From NCBI GenBank assembly GCA_958510875.1, contig OY294068.1:196812315-196876314 (forward strand): a stretch of DNA of 64,000 nucleotides, written 5' to 3'. Position numbers and translations under genes: made by a program. Positions 42,969-54,710 of the stretch are shown one piece after another; positions within the stretch are counted from its first letter, which is position 1, and each line of letters starts with the position of its first letter. Under the pieces are notes generated by a model. The model made no database searches, had not been told where the DNA came from, and saw only the letters and a program-made list of their open reading frames with translations. This DNA comes from Endomychus coccineus. Lineage: Eukaryota > Arthropoda > Insecta > Coleoptera > Endomychidae.

Positions 42969-43243
42969 GACAACGGGGATACCATTCACTCTGTGCACCA
43001 GGTACCTAAGAGACCGATTCTGTTGCGAAATTCGTGTTCAACGACCCCAAAAACCCCCAAGTAATGAGTTTGGACCGATTATATAACGAATTTGCCGAAA
43101 ACTCCAGGAGACGACGGGGATACCGTTCACCCTGGGCACCAGGTACCTCGGAGACCAATTCTGTTGCGATATTCGTGGTCAGCGACCCCAAAAACCCCCC
43201 TAGTATCGAGTTTGGACCGATTATATAACGAATTTCCCGAGTT
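42969..43243 (+). repeat. 141-bp tandem repeat, two copies
   Basis: GACAACGGGGATACCATTCA (42969) and GACGACGGGGATACCGTTCA (43110) start units 141 bp apart. Both include GCACCAGGTACCT, AACGACCCC or GCGACCCCAAAAACCCCC and GAGTTTGGACCGATTATATA. Complementary to the dispersed blocks at 4895, 6487 and 25200. Open frames across the array are by-products. Confidence 0.85.
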
Positions 43244-43684
43244 TGGAATCCTTTTCCTCACTATTAACCGAATTGTGAATTTAGTATTTACAGTCAATTT
43301 AAAATGCAATCATAAAATGCATATTATTTATGCAAATTGCATATTTTTAATTTCTTATAAATCAATTTAGGTCACAAAGTTTCCTGAAGCTCTAACGAAT
43401 CCAATGCACAAAACCGCATTCAAATCCGTTCAAATTTGTCGAACTTCAGTGCTTCGTTTCCGCGACTATTCGTTTTAGTCTACTAGAAAACCTAAATGTT
43501 TACGAAGGGCAAAAAACGTAATCTATTGGAATCTATAGAAATATTTAAATACAATAATCCTTCAAACAATCTATTTAACCAGTAACTAGATTTAGGAAAT
43601 TCCACTTTGTTCACCACGAAATACAATCCTTAGATGTAATTACCGGCAGCTTAATCCATTTCCGTTGCAAACAGCAATCAACTT
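43244..43684. other. unassigned stretch
   Basis: No recognised features. Confidence 0.4.
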
Positions 43685-43781
43685 TCTTTTAAATAAAGTG
43701 ATATTTTTAATAACGTAAAATTTCTTGTTCTTATCTGTAAAAATGGAATAACACAAAGTAATGGACAGCTCTATTCAAAGA
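43685..43781. repeat. small foldback repeat, copy 2
   Basis: Holds AAATAAAGTGATATTTTTAA then AAAATTTCTTGTTCTTATCT and GTAAAAATGGAATAA, as in 40944-41063. Confidence 0.6.
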
Positions 43782-44454
43782 CTATCTTATAATATCCATG
43801 TGGTTATTTCTTCTTTTTTGGCTACCTTCTTCAGTTAGATAGAACCTGTTCCTTACTCGACCAAGGTCATTATATATGAATAGGTAGGCGTTTGAAAATA
43901 TTAAAAAATCTCATTAATAGAACGAATACGTAATTATGTTTAATTTCTAATACTTCGCGCGCTTTAAAATTATTTGCATTTGTCAATATCTAATCAAAAT
44001 TATATTTCACGGTTAAAAGTAAATAAGGTATTAAAAATAGCTCGATATAATTGAACAATAATTATTGTGACTCATATTAACTATCGTACATATCGAAATT
44101 TCAAATAATAACGACCTTCTGTTTTTGTTGTCAGTCTATGAATCATCATATTCATCGAAACTTATAGGAATTAAATGTTATAATATCTAGCATGAAATAC
44201 AATCTCGGACAAAAATATTACATATTTAATTTTAGATTTTATTTTTTTAACACGTTTGTGATTTCTGTTGCTGAATCTCTCAAATTGGAGTGTTTTACTT
44301 ATACTACATAAGCTATTGTCTAGTCATAGCCAATCATGATTCCCCTATTTGAAAAAATACGACTTTGGGTCATAACTCGAAATTGCATATTTCTTCCGAA
44401 TTTTCTAGAAGCCACTGGATTTATGCAGAAAAAAGTGCCTCAAGAATGTGAAAG
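43782..44454. other. AT-rich stretch, nothing recognised
   Basis: No recognised features. Confidence 0.4.
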
Positions 44455-44591
44455 TTATTTTCTCCTAACTTTACAAACAACCACGATATTCACATGTGTT
44501 TAAAATCGAACTTTTGTTTACAATTCGAAAACGAAAGACTATAGCAAATTTTTGTTTCTGCCAGCAAATTCGTCTCAAAAAAGAGAACGAG

Positions 44592-44692
44592 AAAAAACAT
44601 CGAAATTTTACTACAACAGATTCCATATGACCCCATAAAAAATCTAATGGTGTGAGGTCAGGTGATCTAGGTGGCCACTCTACAGATCCTGT
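44592..44692 (-). pseudogene. mariner-like transposase, third-Asp block
   Basis: Minus strand frame GSVEWPPRSPDLTPLDFLWG then HMESVVVKFRCF. The SPD Asp is the third catalytic residue of the DDE_3-type core. Nothing of the first two catalytic blocks is present. Confidence 0.78.
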
Positions 44693-45079
44693 TTTATTTC
44701 AAAAAAATCAAAATGAAAACTTCGAATAACTTTAAATTCAGACGAGAAGAAACTTCAAAAACATTTAAGAAGCTATCGTCATAAGAAACGGGACTCAAAT
44801 TGCGCGAATCATCTCATAGATGATACTGTACAGGGTGCACAAATTTCGATCTTTGCATAAATGGAAGTTCTCTTTTTATGAGACAAATTCACTGACGAAA
44901 ATAAACATTTGCTAACGTCTTCTGTTTTCCAGAAATAAACCGAAGTTCGATTTTTCGACTTTTAGACACATTTGAATATTGTGGTTGTTTGTGAAGTTAT
45001 CCGTTTGTCAGTAAATTGCATATTAAGGATTTTGTTTCCGTCATAACAACAATTAACTCATTTAATCGTGGAAGTGAAG

Positions 45080-45175
45080 ATGTCTTACGAAAATTACGAG
45101 AAATATGATATATTAGAAGGCTTCATTCAAAGAAATAACAATTGTGATATTGCATCTAGAAAGAAGGCAACCTGA
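45080..45175 (+). pseudogene. transposase N-terminal scrap
   Basis: MSYENYEKYDILEGFIQRNN then NCDIASRKKAT and a stop at 45173-45175. It resembles the DUF4817-type start (N-EKYDML...) of mariner-like transposases and lies just inside the inverted block, where a start is expected. Confidence 0.5.
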
Positions 45176-45389
45176 TAAAGTACAAGAGGTTAAAAATCTT
45201 ATTAATTGTGGATCCCTCAACAAGCCAATATACTAACTTGATATTCATACCTCACTAATTATTAATTATTAGGTAAATAACTCCATCCCTCCGTACATTT
45301 ATACTATTTGTAGCATATTTAAGGATGACAATTCTATTTGTAACTTAGTCAATAAATTCGCTTTGATAATGACACTGTGTCACAAAACA
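45176..45389. other. short unassigned stretch
   Basis: No recognised features. Confidence 0.3.
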
Positions 45390-46450
45390 ATCGTCAGCTA
45401 CCTTCCTACTGAATTTCAAGGAGGTCGGCTCCATAGTTCCGGAGATTTTGTGATGAGTGGGTCGGTGAGTTTGGTAAATACAAACATCTGAAAGGATAGT
45501 AGATCATTGCTGAAAGCTATTCACACACATTCATCTAAAGTTCAATCGTTTTGAATTGAGAAGTGTATCTATGAGTATTGCTATGGTTGGCAATTACTCT
45601 GACAGTACTCATTCAATGACAGCTTCTCAGTTCTTATATATTTCAATAGAACTGACAGAGAAATCAAGGATTTTCTTTGCCTAATTGGCCACAATTTCGT
45701 GTAAGTATATTAAGAAATATAGAATTGAGTTTTTTGAATTACGAACATAACTTAGATGATTTAACATAGGATTATAAAGATGAATGAACTGAAAGGTTAG
45801 TAGATCATTCATCTAAAGTTCAATCGTTTTGAATTAAGGATTGTAGGTATTACTATAGTTGGCAATTACTATAACAGTACTCATTCAATTTAGTTCTATA
45901 CCACTTGATGTACTTACATGGAATTGTGGCCAATTAGGCAACGGAACCTTAAATTTGCTTAAACTTACCCAGAACATTTCTCAGTCAGCTCTATCGAAAT
46001 ATATAAGAACCGGGATACTGTCATTGACTGAGTACTGTCAGAATAATTATCAACCATAATAATATTCATACCTACACTCCTCAATTCGAAACGATTGAAC
46101 TTTAGATGAATGTGCGTGAATATTTGCTCTATGGTAGGGCATCGAATCGCATCTAATATCCTTTTAGAGGTTTATACTTACAAAAATATAAGACTCTGAA
46201 GAGACCAAAGTGGTGGTTAACACTCTGGACTAGATATACATGAATGTGGGTTCGAACCCCACCTATGGTTCAAAGTTTTACGTTTATTCATCTTTATAAT
46301 CCTACGTTGAAATTATTAAGTTATCTTCATAATTCAAAAAATGTAATTCTATGTATATGTCTTATATACAAATAAAACTCACGAAATCTCCGAAACTATA
46401 AAGTGAACCGACTTAAAACTTGGCAGATATGTTCCTTATACGATGTTAGG
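45390..46450. mobile_element. complex foldback element
   Basis: Main inverted arms 45521-45720 and 45905-46123 (shared GTTCAATCGTTTTGAATT, TTCTTATATATTTC, GCCTAATTGGCCACAATT). A second inverted pair is 45722-45790 / 46284-46350, a third 45410-45480 / 46377-46440 (CGGAGATTT). A direct partial copy of the left arm sits at 45785-45900. The right side uniquely carries a tRNA-like sequence. The 66-codon frame at 45859-46059 lies inside the repeats and is not a gene. Confidence 0.7.
46204..46270 (+). tRNA. tRNA-Gln-like pseudo-tRNA or SINE head
   Basis: Acceptor ACCAAAG (46204-46210) pairs CTATGGT (46263-46269) in 6 of 7 positions; A-box-like TGGTTAACACTCTGG as in eukaryotic tRNA-Gln; perfect T arm GTGGG-TTCGAAC-CCCAC (B box). 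The anticodon stem (CTGGA / TACAT) does not pair, so it is not a working tRNA. It could still recruit RNA polymerase III. Confidence 0.55.
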
Positions 46451-47383
46451 TATCTTCTAAGAAAGGATTTTTCGAAATTCAATCCCAAACGAGGTTAAAT
46501 GGATTCGAAATATTTTTACGCTTATGTCTGCTAATATAATCACTTACAATTTACATGACAGATGGATCCATAGATTAATGAACATACAACATATAACCCA
46601 TCCACAAGACGTAACGTTTACATGACAGATAGCTGATTCATTGACAGTCACATAATGTCTGTGACAGACCATTCCATAACATAAATATCTCTCTCAATTC
46701 AAATAAGCTTTCACATGATATAAAATATAATTTTCCGTCTTTCCACGCCTTCAGATGCTTCTTTCTATTCATTAGAGGTATATTTAATAAGTATTGAAAC
46801 TTGGAGAATGACATCTACATATTTTTGAGATGAATTTACACCAAGTACAGGCCGAATCCATAGAGAAAAATCTGCAATAATTCGACTTGTATGTGTAGCG
46901 AAGCGTATGAGCCTCGCTAGTTTTATGCAATTTGTCGACCACTTTCATATTTTTTTATTTTTATGAATGTTATTTTATAACCTTTACAAACAATAGAGCG
47001 CAAATAAATTAAATAAAACAACGCAGTTTGTTTTCAACGCGATAAAATGAATCCACAAATAAACTATTCGCTGGAAACTGCGAATTAAACACAATTCAAC
47101 ATCGTGATACAGCTTATCCGTAAACAGAGTTGAGGCATCGTATCGCCCGCTAAAAAAACAACAGTCAACAAAATCTGGCAGAGAGAAAAACTTGATAGTC
47201 GAAACATAAAATAAGAAAGATCGACTTGCACGATTCCCACAACGTCATCGTGTGCCTTTGCATTCATCGTGAAAGACGGACGAAACAGCCAAACAGCAGA
47301 ACCTAAACGTACGGCGCGGCGTGGCTAAGAAGAAATTCGAAAATAAAAACACTGGAGATTTTAAAGGCCAAGGCCAGTATTAT
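46451..47383. other. unassigned stretch
   Basis: Includes a local duplication (TTTACATGACAGAT at about 46552 and 46618). No gene recognised. Confidence 0.4.
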
Positions 47384-47395
47384 CACGTGACGTCA
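47384..47395. promoter_or_regulatory. overlapping E-box and CRE palindrome
   Basis: CACGTGACGTCA: CACGTG at 47384-47389 overlapping the perfect CRE TGACGTCA at 47388-47395. Other perfect CREs are at 38329, 51942 and 61452. Function unproven. Confidence 0.3.
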
Positions 47396-47774
47396 CGTTC
47401 GTTATTCGTGCCGCTTAAAAAATCCTATTAGCGAAACCTTGCAGCGAACGGGAACAGGTCTTCGTAGATGGTTTTCGTTTCTCAGAATAGTATTGTTTTT
47501 AATACGTACGTTGAGGAGTGTTCGAATTCGGTAATAGCAGTGGCGTATCGTTGAGTAGACAATACCTGATGTGATATTACGTGATTTATATTCAAATGTA
47601 CGAATTATTACTAAAATACAATGAGAGTATCGTAAAATATGCGAACAAATAACATATTATTGCATTTATTACTTATTCAGTAAATTTTGAGAACAGAATA
47701 AAATATGATTAGGTCAATAGCTGTAAATTTCCGACCGACCATCGGAGGCCGCCATGGCGGCTAACTTAGATTAT
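47396..47774. other. unassigned stretch with a YY1-like motif
   Basis: GCCGCCATGGCGGC at about 47749-47762 resembles a promoter YY1 site, but the ATG opens a nine-codon frame only. It may be a LINE leader remnant or host promoter sequence. Confidence 0.25.
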
Positions 47775-48910
47775 ATTAGATGAGGTGCCTCCATGATTCC
47801 GAAACCTGGAAAAGACCCCTCTTTCGCAGAGTCATATAGGTCAATATCGTTCCTCAACGTAATTGGCAAAACATTCGAAAGAATCCTGGTAACTCGACTT
47901 CGTGCCTTCGTAGAATCCAATAACCTACTGTCCAACTTCCAACACGGTTTTAGAACTGCCTACTCAACTCAAACTTCACACTGATGTGGCTAGATCACGT
48001 AACCAGAGACATTGCACTCTGGCCATGTACATTCGACAAAGTCTGGCATGTCGGACTCATTTACAAGCTCAACTCTCATCGCATCCCTCTTTATTTCACC
48101 AAACCTATACTCTCATACCTCTCTGATCGTTCTATAACTGTAAAGATTCATAAGTCTAGCTTCCAATCTTTCACCCCTACAGCCGGAGTACCCCAAACCT
48201 CAAGGTCCCGCCCTAGCTCCCTTATTGTACCTCATATATACTCATGACATTCCTGCACCTATTGACATCCATACTACTGAAATATCTTTATTTGCAGACG
48301 ATACCGGCAAGTGGACCAGCGGTCCATCGGCAGAGTTCTTCCAAAGGAGGATGCAAAGCCAGCTCAACGCGTTCAGTGCTTGGGCGTGCAGATAGAGAAT
48401 CACACCTAGCCAATTAGAGAACTCAAACTTTTCGACACCCCCATCAAACGAGAAGAAGGCTGCTGGACCTTAATGCTGTCAGAATGGAGCTATGGAGCGA
48501 GCCCCTACGCCTAACCTATGACATAACATTACTGGGGAAGGTTACAAACAATTCGTTCGACCCGTCATTGATTACCGAGCTCTGGTCTATTTGACTCCTG
48601 GGAGAAAGTTAGACCAACTGAAAACCTGCGAGCGCAAGATCTTGTGCAGGATTCACACCAATAATATATCAATGCCTAAAAATTCTCCAAAAGCATTATA
48701 CCAATCGCACATTGCAAGGCCAAAACGACCAAGCCAAAGCCACTCTCATTGCACCTTGACAACATATCATTTCAGTCTTTCAACCAACAGACTGAAGTAG
48801 ATATCAGGATTCAATAATCACCCCCTTCGAAGTATCTTAAGTAAACTTTGTATCCCACCTCCCATAAAATGGAAATATACTCTTTTTCAATTTGAATTTG
48901 AATTTGAAGT
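47775..48910 (+). mobile_element. Jockey-like LINE, 5'-truncated
   Basis: From MIPKPGKDPSFAESYRSISF to a 3' end with a (TTTGAA)n tail (48883-48908). Carries the RT and part of the C-terminal region with several frameshifts. Confidence 0.82.
47793..48800 (+). pseudogene. Jockey-like reverse transcriptase, frameshifted
   Basis: MIPKPGKDPSFAESYRSISF (usual YRPIS), LLSNFQHGFRTAYSTQTSH then a TGA at 47982; KVWHVGLIYKLNSHRIPLYF, SYLSDRSITVKIHKSSFQSF, TAGVPQ where the GS box is frameshifted, then ISLFADDTGKWTSGPSAEFF (catalytic FADD at about 48290), QLNAFSAWAC, a broken thumb, and DYRALVYLTPGRKLDQLKTC-type C-terminal text. Two or more frameshifts; inactive. Belongs to the Jockey-type RTs by its GVPQ..FADDT and KPGKD..YRPIS blocks. 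Confidence 0.83.
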
Positions 48911-49494
48911 GTGTCCTAACATTCTAACGCGTTCTTAAAGGTCTAGTGTATGCTAACCATCTTGAACGTTTTCTATTTCGTAAGATTCTTTATTTGTTGT
49001 TGAGCAATACAATAGATCTCGAATATAAACAAAACCAATTGAATCATACTATATAATCTACCAATTCTTGGTTTCGTTAACATCCTTTTGTCGACTTGCA
49101 CTGAGTCAGTTACCTTGGCGTGACTAATGCACTTTGATAATTACCAATTAATTAATCAACATAATCCTATTGTGTAAAAAGTAAAAGTTATAATTAAAAC
49201 TTGTTCAATAATTGTTGTTTTTGTTATTTGTACATTTCATATCAATTCAACTGACTTATGAATTTTTTTCGGATAACGTAATTATAAATTCATTTGCATG
49301 TAATGATAAATTCACATACCATTTTAATTGTTAAGATGATTTCAATATATACCTGAAGATTTGTAGAATATCCAACATTAACTGAAACAATTACCTAGTT
49401 AAGTTGACTTGTCATTCGATATTTGGAAACAGAAAAGATGAGGCCAACTAGATATTTATACTTTTCTACATTCTAAACTAACTTTGAAGCGAAT
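48911..49494. other. AT-rich stretch, nothing recognised
   Basis: No recognised features. Confidence 0.4.
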
Positions 49495-50785
49495 TCCTGT
49501 TCCAAAACGAAAAATTCAAAAACTCTAATAGATTCACTGTTGGAGCTTAATCTATGGGATCTAAGCATGCTATCAATATTTATTTTGGGTACCTTACTCT
49601 ACCAGAACATGATTTTATTGGGGTCATACTCTAGGTGCTGCACTCTTTCACTCTGTTATAATGAAATTCATCATCTATGACAACGTATTATAATGCCATT
49701 CCATCCAAACCTCGACCAAAGTCAACATTTTTCCAACATACCCCTTTAAAATTCGAAAATTTTAATAAATTCAGATAACAGCTGGAACTTAATCTATGGG
49801 ACATTAGAAGACTACCAATATCAATTGTAGGTACCATATTCCTCCAAAAAATTATTTTATTGAGGTTATATGCTAGGAGATAACCAATATTCAGGGTCTC
49901 GGTAACCTGTAACATTGGCAAATCGTCTTCTAAGATTAAAACTAACGTTATAATCAAATTCATCATCCATGACAACGTGTTATAATTAAAAGTTCCATCG
50001 AAAACGATGAGCTCGACCAAAATCAAAATTTTTCCATACCTACCCCTATAAAATTCTCAAAATTCTAATATACTCAGATAACTGCTGGAACTTGATCTAT
50101 GGAACCTTAGAACTGCTGGAACTTGATTTATGGAACCTTAAAAGACTACCAATATCAATTTTGATACCATATCCCTCTAAGACATGATTTTATCCAGGTC
50201 ATATACTAGATACTAGAATATAACCAATATTCAGGAACTCAGTAACCTGTAACATGATAAATCGTCCTCTAAGATTAAAACTAACGTTATAATTAAATTC
50301 ACCATACATGACAACGCATTATAAGTTTCATCTAAAATGATGAGCTGAACCAAAATTAACATTTTTCCATAACCCTTATAAAATTCTCAAAATTCGGAAA
50401 TTCTAACAAATTCAAATAACTATGGGATCTTAGTAGACTACGAGTATCAATTTTGGCTACCATATCTTTCCAACAAACAACAACGAACATTTTATTGGGG
50501 TCGTATTCTAGGAGATAATCAATTTTCAGGATATCGTTAAGCTATATATATATTTTCTATACCTACCCCTATTAAATTCTCAAAATTCGGAAATTCTAAT
50601 AAATACAAATAACTGATGGAAATCAGTCTATGGGATCTTAAAATATTAGCAATATTAACTTTAGGTACCATATCCCTCCAAAACATGATTTTATTGGAGT
50701 CATATTCTAGGAGATAACCAAATTTTGGGGCAATGTTCTAGGAGATAACCGATATTCAGGATTTCGACAAGCTGTGACATAGTTC
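49495..50785 (+). repeat. long-period tandem array (~200-340 bp units)
   Basis: About five units anchored by GGAACTTAATCTATGGGA-type text at 49543, 49784, 50087 (with a 38-bp local duplicate at 50118), 50421 and 50617. Other shared blocks: CAATATCAATTTTGGTACCA, AACATGATTTTATTGGGGTC, TCTAGGAGATAACCAATATT. Unit length varies through deletions. The 112-codon minus frame at 50026-49688 is inside the array. Confidence 0.85.
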
Positions 50786-52215
50786 TGTTAATACTTATTC
50801 GTTTGTTTCTGAAGTCAGCTGCAATTTTAACCTATCTGAAGTCTATGTGTGATATACACATTGATTAACATCCCACTAAGTGACGAAACAGTTGAACGCT
50901 ACAGAAAAAATAGATTGAAAAGAAATTAATCCTTTTTTAGAAGGAAGGTAAGTGATGTTCTGGAGATGACATAGCGCATCGTAACATATCAACATATTGC
51001 AATCAGTGCAAATTATGTTTTAATAATATATATCAACAAATATAATGCAATGCCATGCTAAATGTCCTATAACGAAGACCTTGAGGTATCCCTCTGAATA
51101 TAAAATTTGATATGTCATAGCATTTTTTACGCCAGTAAGTCGGGATGATTACATTTAATTGACACATTCTGCATAATGTTTGTTCAATCGATACACATCC
51201 ACACAATGTGCAATCAATATAGAAACAACTGCTTGCTCATTTTTGCCTCTTTTTGTATTACCATATCTAATTAATAATTTTACTATAACGCGAGAGGAAG
51301 TTCTAATTTCATTAATTTAATTATCTGCCACTACATATGGTTATCTAAGTTTTATTGAACCAGCAATAAAAAGGAGAAATCGTAATTGGATCTTAATTTC
51401 ATTAAATTGTAAATGGCAAACAATGCACAAACTTGCAATTCTATAGGCGCATAGACACTGACTGTGGTTGCTCCGTTCATAAATAAATCAATAGCTGTCT
51501 CGTGTATGTTTTATTCGTCTTGTTGTGGCTACCGGGAAATAATTAACTTTGAATTGTTCTTGACTTTATTGTCTATCATGCTCGATAGATTGTATAGTTC
51601 CTTCAAGCATCATTCGTTCAAGCACAATAACTTATTTAATTTTATGTTCCAATAATGGAAAAATCGTATTTTTACCAGACATTAATCCTATTCATTGTTG
51701 GTTTACCTATGCCCTGAAGGCTTTAACGTTATATAAGTAAATAGGTATTATATTCATATTTAACTAACAGTACATATTACAGTTGATTTAACAGAGGGTG
51801 GATTCTCAATCCCCAAAGCAGAGGAAGGTTTATCTCCTTACGATGTGCATAAAGCGGGTGGAAGAATGTATCAAAAACAGTCGAGGTACATACGGCCAAA
51901 GTGCGATACCCTCAGATACACAAGGCCTAAGTACTCGATCGTGACGTCAGAAACCAGAGGCTATATTGCAGTTGCAATAACGACAGTAACACAAAAGTTT
52001 TATTTATTTTTTAGAACATGTATAAGGGTTCCCGTTTAAACGGTGCTGCCAGACATGAACTGAGTCCTTAATTGCACCCCATTTGCTATTTTAATGTAAA
52101 AAACTTGTCTCATAATGCTATAAATGAGAAATAAGCACCCTTATCCTTATATTATTGAACGGACTACTAGTATCCATACATTTTTCTAATCCGAGAACCC
52201 GAGATATATAGTGAT
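50786..52215. other. unassigned AT-rich stretch
   Basis: Nothing recognised apart from a short family C Penelope scrap at 52118-52145 (GAGAAATAAGCACCCTTATC) and a CRE palindrome at 51942-51949. Confidence 0.4.
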
Positions 52216-52219
52216 ATGC

Positions 52220-52510
52220 AAAAGCTTAGAATATTTCTGTATATCAAATAGAAGGACTCAACGCATTGAGTTCAAATTTTCACAAGAAATCTAAGATGAC
52301 GCATGTGAATGGAAAACACTTCAATTCTATCCAAACTATAGCTTTGTGGGCATCAAATGTAGAGGCTCGACTTGTAGAGTAGGTATTTTCACCAATAATT
52401 TAATTTGGCCAATATAAATGAAAAAACTTGAATTTTATCGAAACTATAGCTCCATGGGTATCAAATCAAAGGGCTCGACTTTTGGAGTGAGAATTTTCAC
52501 GAATTTCCCC
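52220..52510 (+). repeat. ~109-bp tandem repeat, about 2.7 copies
   Basis: TTCAATTCTATCCAAACTAT (52320) and TTGAATTTTATCGAAACTAT (52429) begin equivalent units containing AGCT..GGG.ATCAAAT and GGCTCGACTT, GGTATTTTCAC. A worn first unit precedes them. Confidence 0.75.
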
Positions 52511-52805
52511 AATTCCAAGAGAAATGAAAGAGGATTGTGAAAGAATACTGGGCAGTTGATCACAACTCTGACGTCAAATTTCAAATTCCAGAAGTTGGCA
52601 CCTCATAACGGCAGAATAGAGAAGGAACAGTCTACGGTAGTAATACAATTTATTGAAGCATGTGTGATTTTCGTGAAAAATTTTACTAATAAAAGAGAGT
52701 CCTACACTGCTGTAGGATTAGCATTGTTTTAGTTTTCTGGAGGTGGTGGCTCAGAGTATCGCTGGGCAGCGTTAATAGGGGGTAGGTGATTAATGTGTGC
52801 ATTAC
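52511..52805. other. short unassigned stretch
   Basis: No recognised features. Confidence 0.3.
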
Positions 52806-53320
52806 GTGGAGATATAATAATGCAAACTTAATAACATCATAGTGAACGCTGAGGCAGCGTAAACTGCTTATCATGCGTTTGTGCAGTCAACAATGAGATA
52901 TGGGATGATTTTTTGGGGTAAATCGTAGCGCGAGTGTTCCGCACCCAAAAAAGATGTCTTAGAGGCATCTTCAACTTGTCTCAAAGAACAAGTTTCGAAG
53001 AAATATTTATAGGGAATAATATATTTACTTTATCAAGTCTATACATTTATGAAGGAGTTATCTTCACTCATCAAAACCAGCATCTATTTCAGCAACAGGC
53101 CAACAATCATGATAATAATACAAGAAAAAAAAAACTACATCTGCAATAAACTTAATCATACACATCTCCAGAAAAAAGCACTATATAGTATAATAAAAAT
53201 TTATAATACAATTCCCCAATCATTGAAAAAATTACCATTAAATCATCGGAAGAACAATTTAAAGTCTCTACTTATAGAACAAGCTGGTCCTATTTCTAAG
53301 TATTCTAAGTCACTTTAATC
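52806..53320 (+). pseudogene. LINE C-terminal region (family L)
   Basis: TAYHAFVQSTMRYGMIFWGK (thumb end), a stop, then from 52934 FRTQKRCLRGIFNLSQRTSF, EEIFIGNNIFTLSSLYIYEG and, in another frame from 53150, KLNHTHLQKKALYSIIKIYN and LPLNHRKNNLKSLL. Two frame changes and a stop. This block order is the C-terminus of several insect LINEs; it is distinct from families J and K. Confidence 0.78.
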
Positions 53321-53535
53321 ATATCTGTATGTATTGTTTCCATTTTAAAGTACTGGACCTATACACATTTTGATCTGTTTACCCATTGTTATTTTATTAT
53401 TACTGTAATTCATATTTATATAAAATTTCAACTTGACTTCCATATATTTTTTTGTATTTATATTGTATCTGAGTAAGAAAAATTAACCAAGCTGTTACAT
53501 TCAAAATTATAATATTAAAAAAATAGGACGGTCAA
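53321..53535. other. probable 3' flank of LINE L
   Basis: AT-rich, no coding; may be the untranslated end of the LINE. Confidence 0.3.
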
Positions 53536-53539
53536 GTAC

Positions 53540-53660
53540 TGCGTTACGTAACATTTTGGGGTGTTCCTTTCTTCTTTGCATTACTAGTACGTAACAAAAG
53601 GGGGGCCGGGGTATCAAAAATTGCTCAATTTCGCGTTACGTTATTTGGTGGCGACCCCTC
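53540..53660. repeat. GTTACGTAAC-type repeat, copy 2
   Basis: TGCGTTACGTAACATTTTGG, GTACGTAACAAAAGGGGGGC and TTCGCGTTACGTTATTTGGT. Related to 24823-24960. Confidence 0.45.
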
Positions 53661-54710
53661 ACTTAATAATTATCATATCATCTATATATTATAGTTGGGA
53701 ACGTATGTTTCAATGTACGACAGTACCTATAAGGTTTTATTTTTGTTTAAGAATTTCATTCGACATTTATATATTCTAGTCAAGTTTCTTATGTTGAATT
53801 CTGTAAAATTACGTGATGAAAATCCATTATAAACTTCAATAAAATAACTAATTTAATACATTGAATGCAACTAGTTACGCTAGAATATAGTAGGTTCTTC
53901 AAACAAATATTAAAAAATACAGTATTTTGTAATATCTGCTAATCAACTATAGTGTTAGCAAAACTCTTTGCATTTAATCAGTGAAATTCAGACGTTTAAT
54001 AGTTATTTTACTTAAAAATCCATATGTATATTATGGACAAATATTATAATACAAATATGGTACAATGTTGAACTTAAATTCGAAGGTTAAACTGATCAAG
54101 TGTGAGAAATTTACTTCCTAAATTTTGTTCATATTTAATGTTTCTAACAATGCACGCAACAACGCGAATTAATTCATATAATTTAACCCTAGGCAGGCTG
54201 GTGAGTATTGAAACGAACAAAACAACCTTGCGAGATAATCACTAAATAAACATTTTGATTTATTATACGATTATTCATTGACAAATCTAGCCGTGTGAAT
54301 TAAAGAGAATTGAAAAGCGGACTCAGAATAATACTAGTATTTAATTGTAATTATCCTTTTAATGATAATATTAAGCGATCTATTACGTTAATCAAACGCT
54401 GATACATTCAAACGTCCTTTCAAATTGAGGTGACTTTGTGGCTGCCTGGATGATGAATCACCATTCACAACTATGAGTGAAAGAAATTCAATAAAACCGA
54501 AATTTAATATTCCCGTTGAATTTAATACAATTTATATAGTTAAAGAGCCAGTAGTGAATGGATAAAAATCGACATTTGGTAACTATCTGGCGCAAGTCAT
54601 TGCGAGCTCTTTAAAAAAAAGTTTTTTCTTGGTTCGACCGGGCGTTCTCCAGATATATCCTCATTTGTATAAGTAGAAATTGAATGGTGTGGTTACCATC
54701 TGGAGTTTTT
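53661..54710. other. AT-rich stretch, nothing recognised
   Basis: No recognised features. Confidence 0.45.

Larger units (their letters stand above)
44455..45175. mobile_element. scrambled mariner-like transposon remnant
   Basis: Two inverted copies of a ~130-bp block (44455-44585 and 44862-44998; shared ACAAACAACCAC, AAGAGAAC) bracket a transposase scrap. TACAGGGTGCACAAATTTCG at 44829 looks like a mariner-type terminus. The right part leads rightward to a transposase start (45080) while the left part holds a catalytic-domain scrap on the minus strand. The parts are thus head-to-head, not a normal element. Confidence 0.55.

Noticed and set aside
43006..43370. Four overlapping open frames on both strands
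   Set aside because: All span the 141-bp tandem repeat; none resembles a protein family.
46204..46270. Functional tRNA
   Set aside because: The anticodon stem does not pair and the D arm is short; kept only as a tRNA-like sequence.
49688..50026. 112-codon minus frame
   Set aside because: Within the tandem array; low complexity and no motif.
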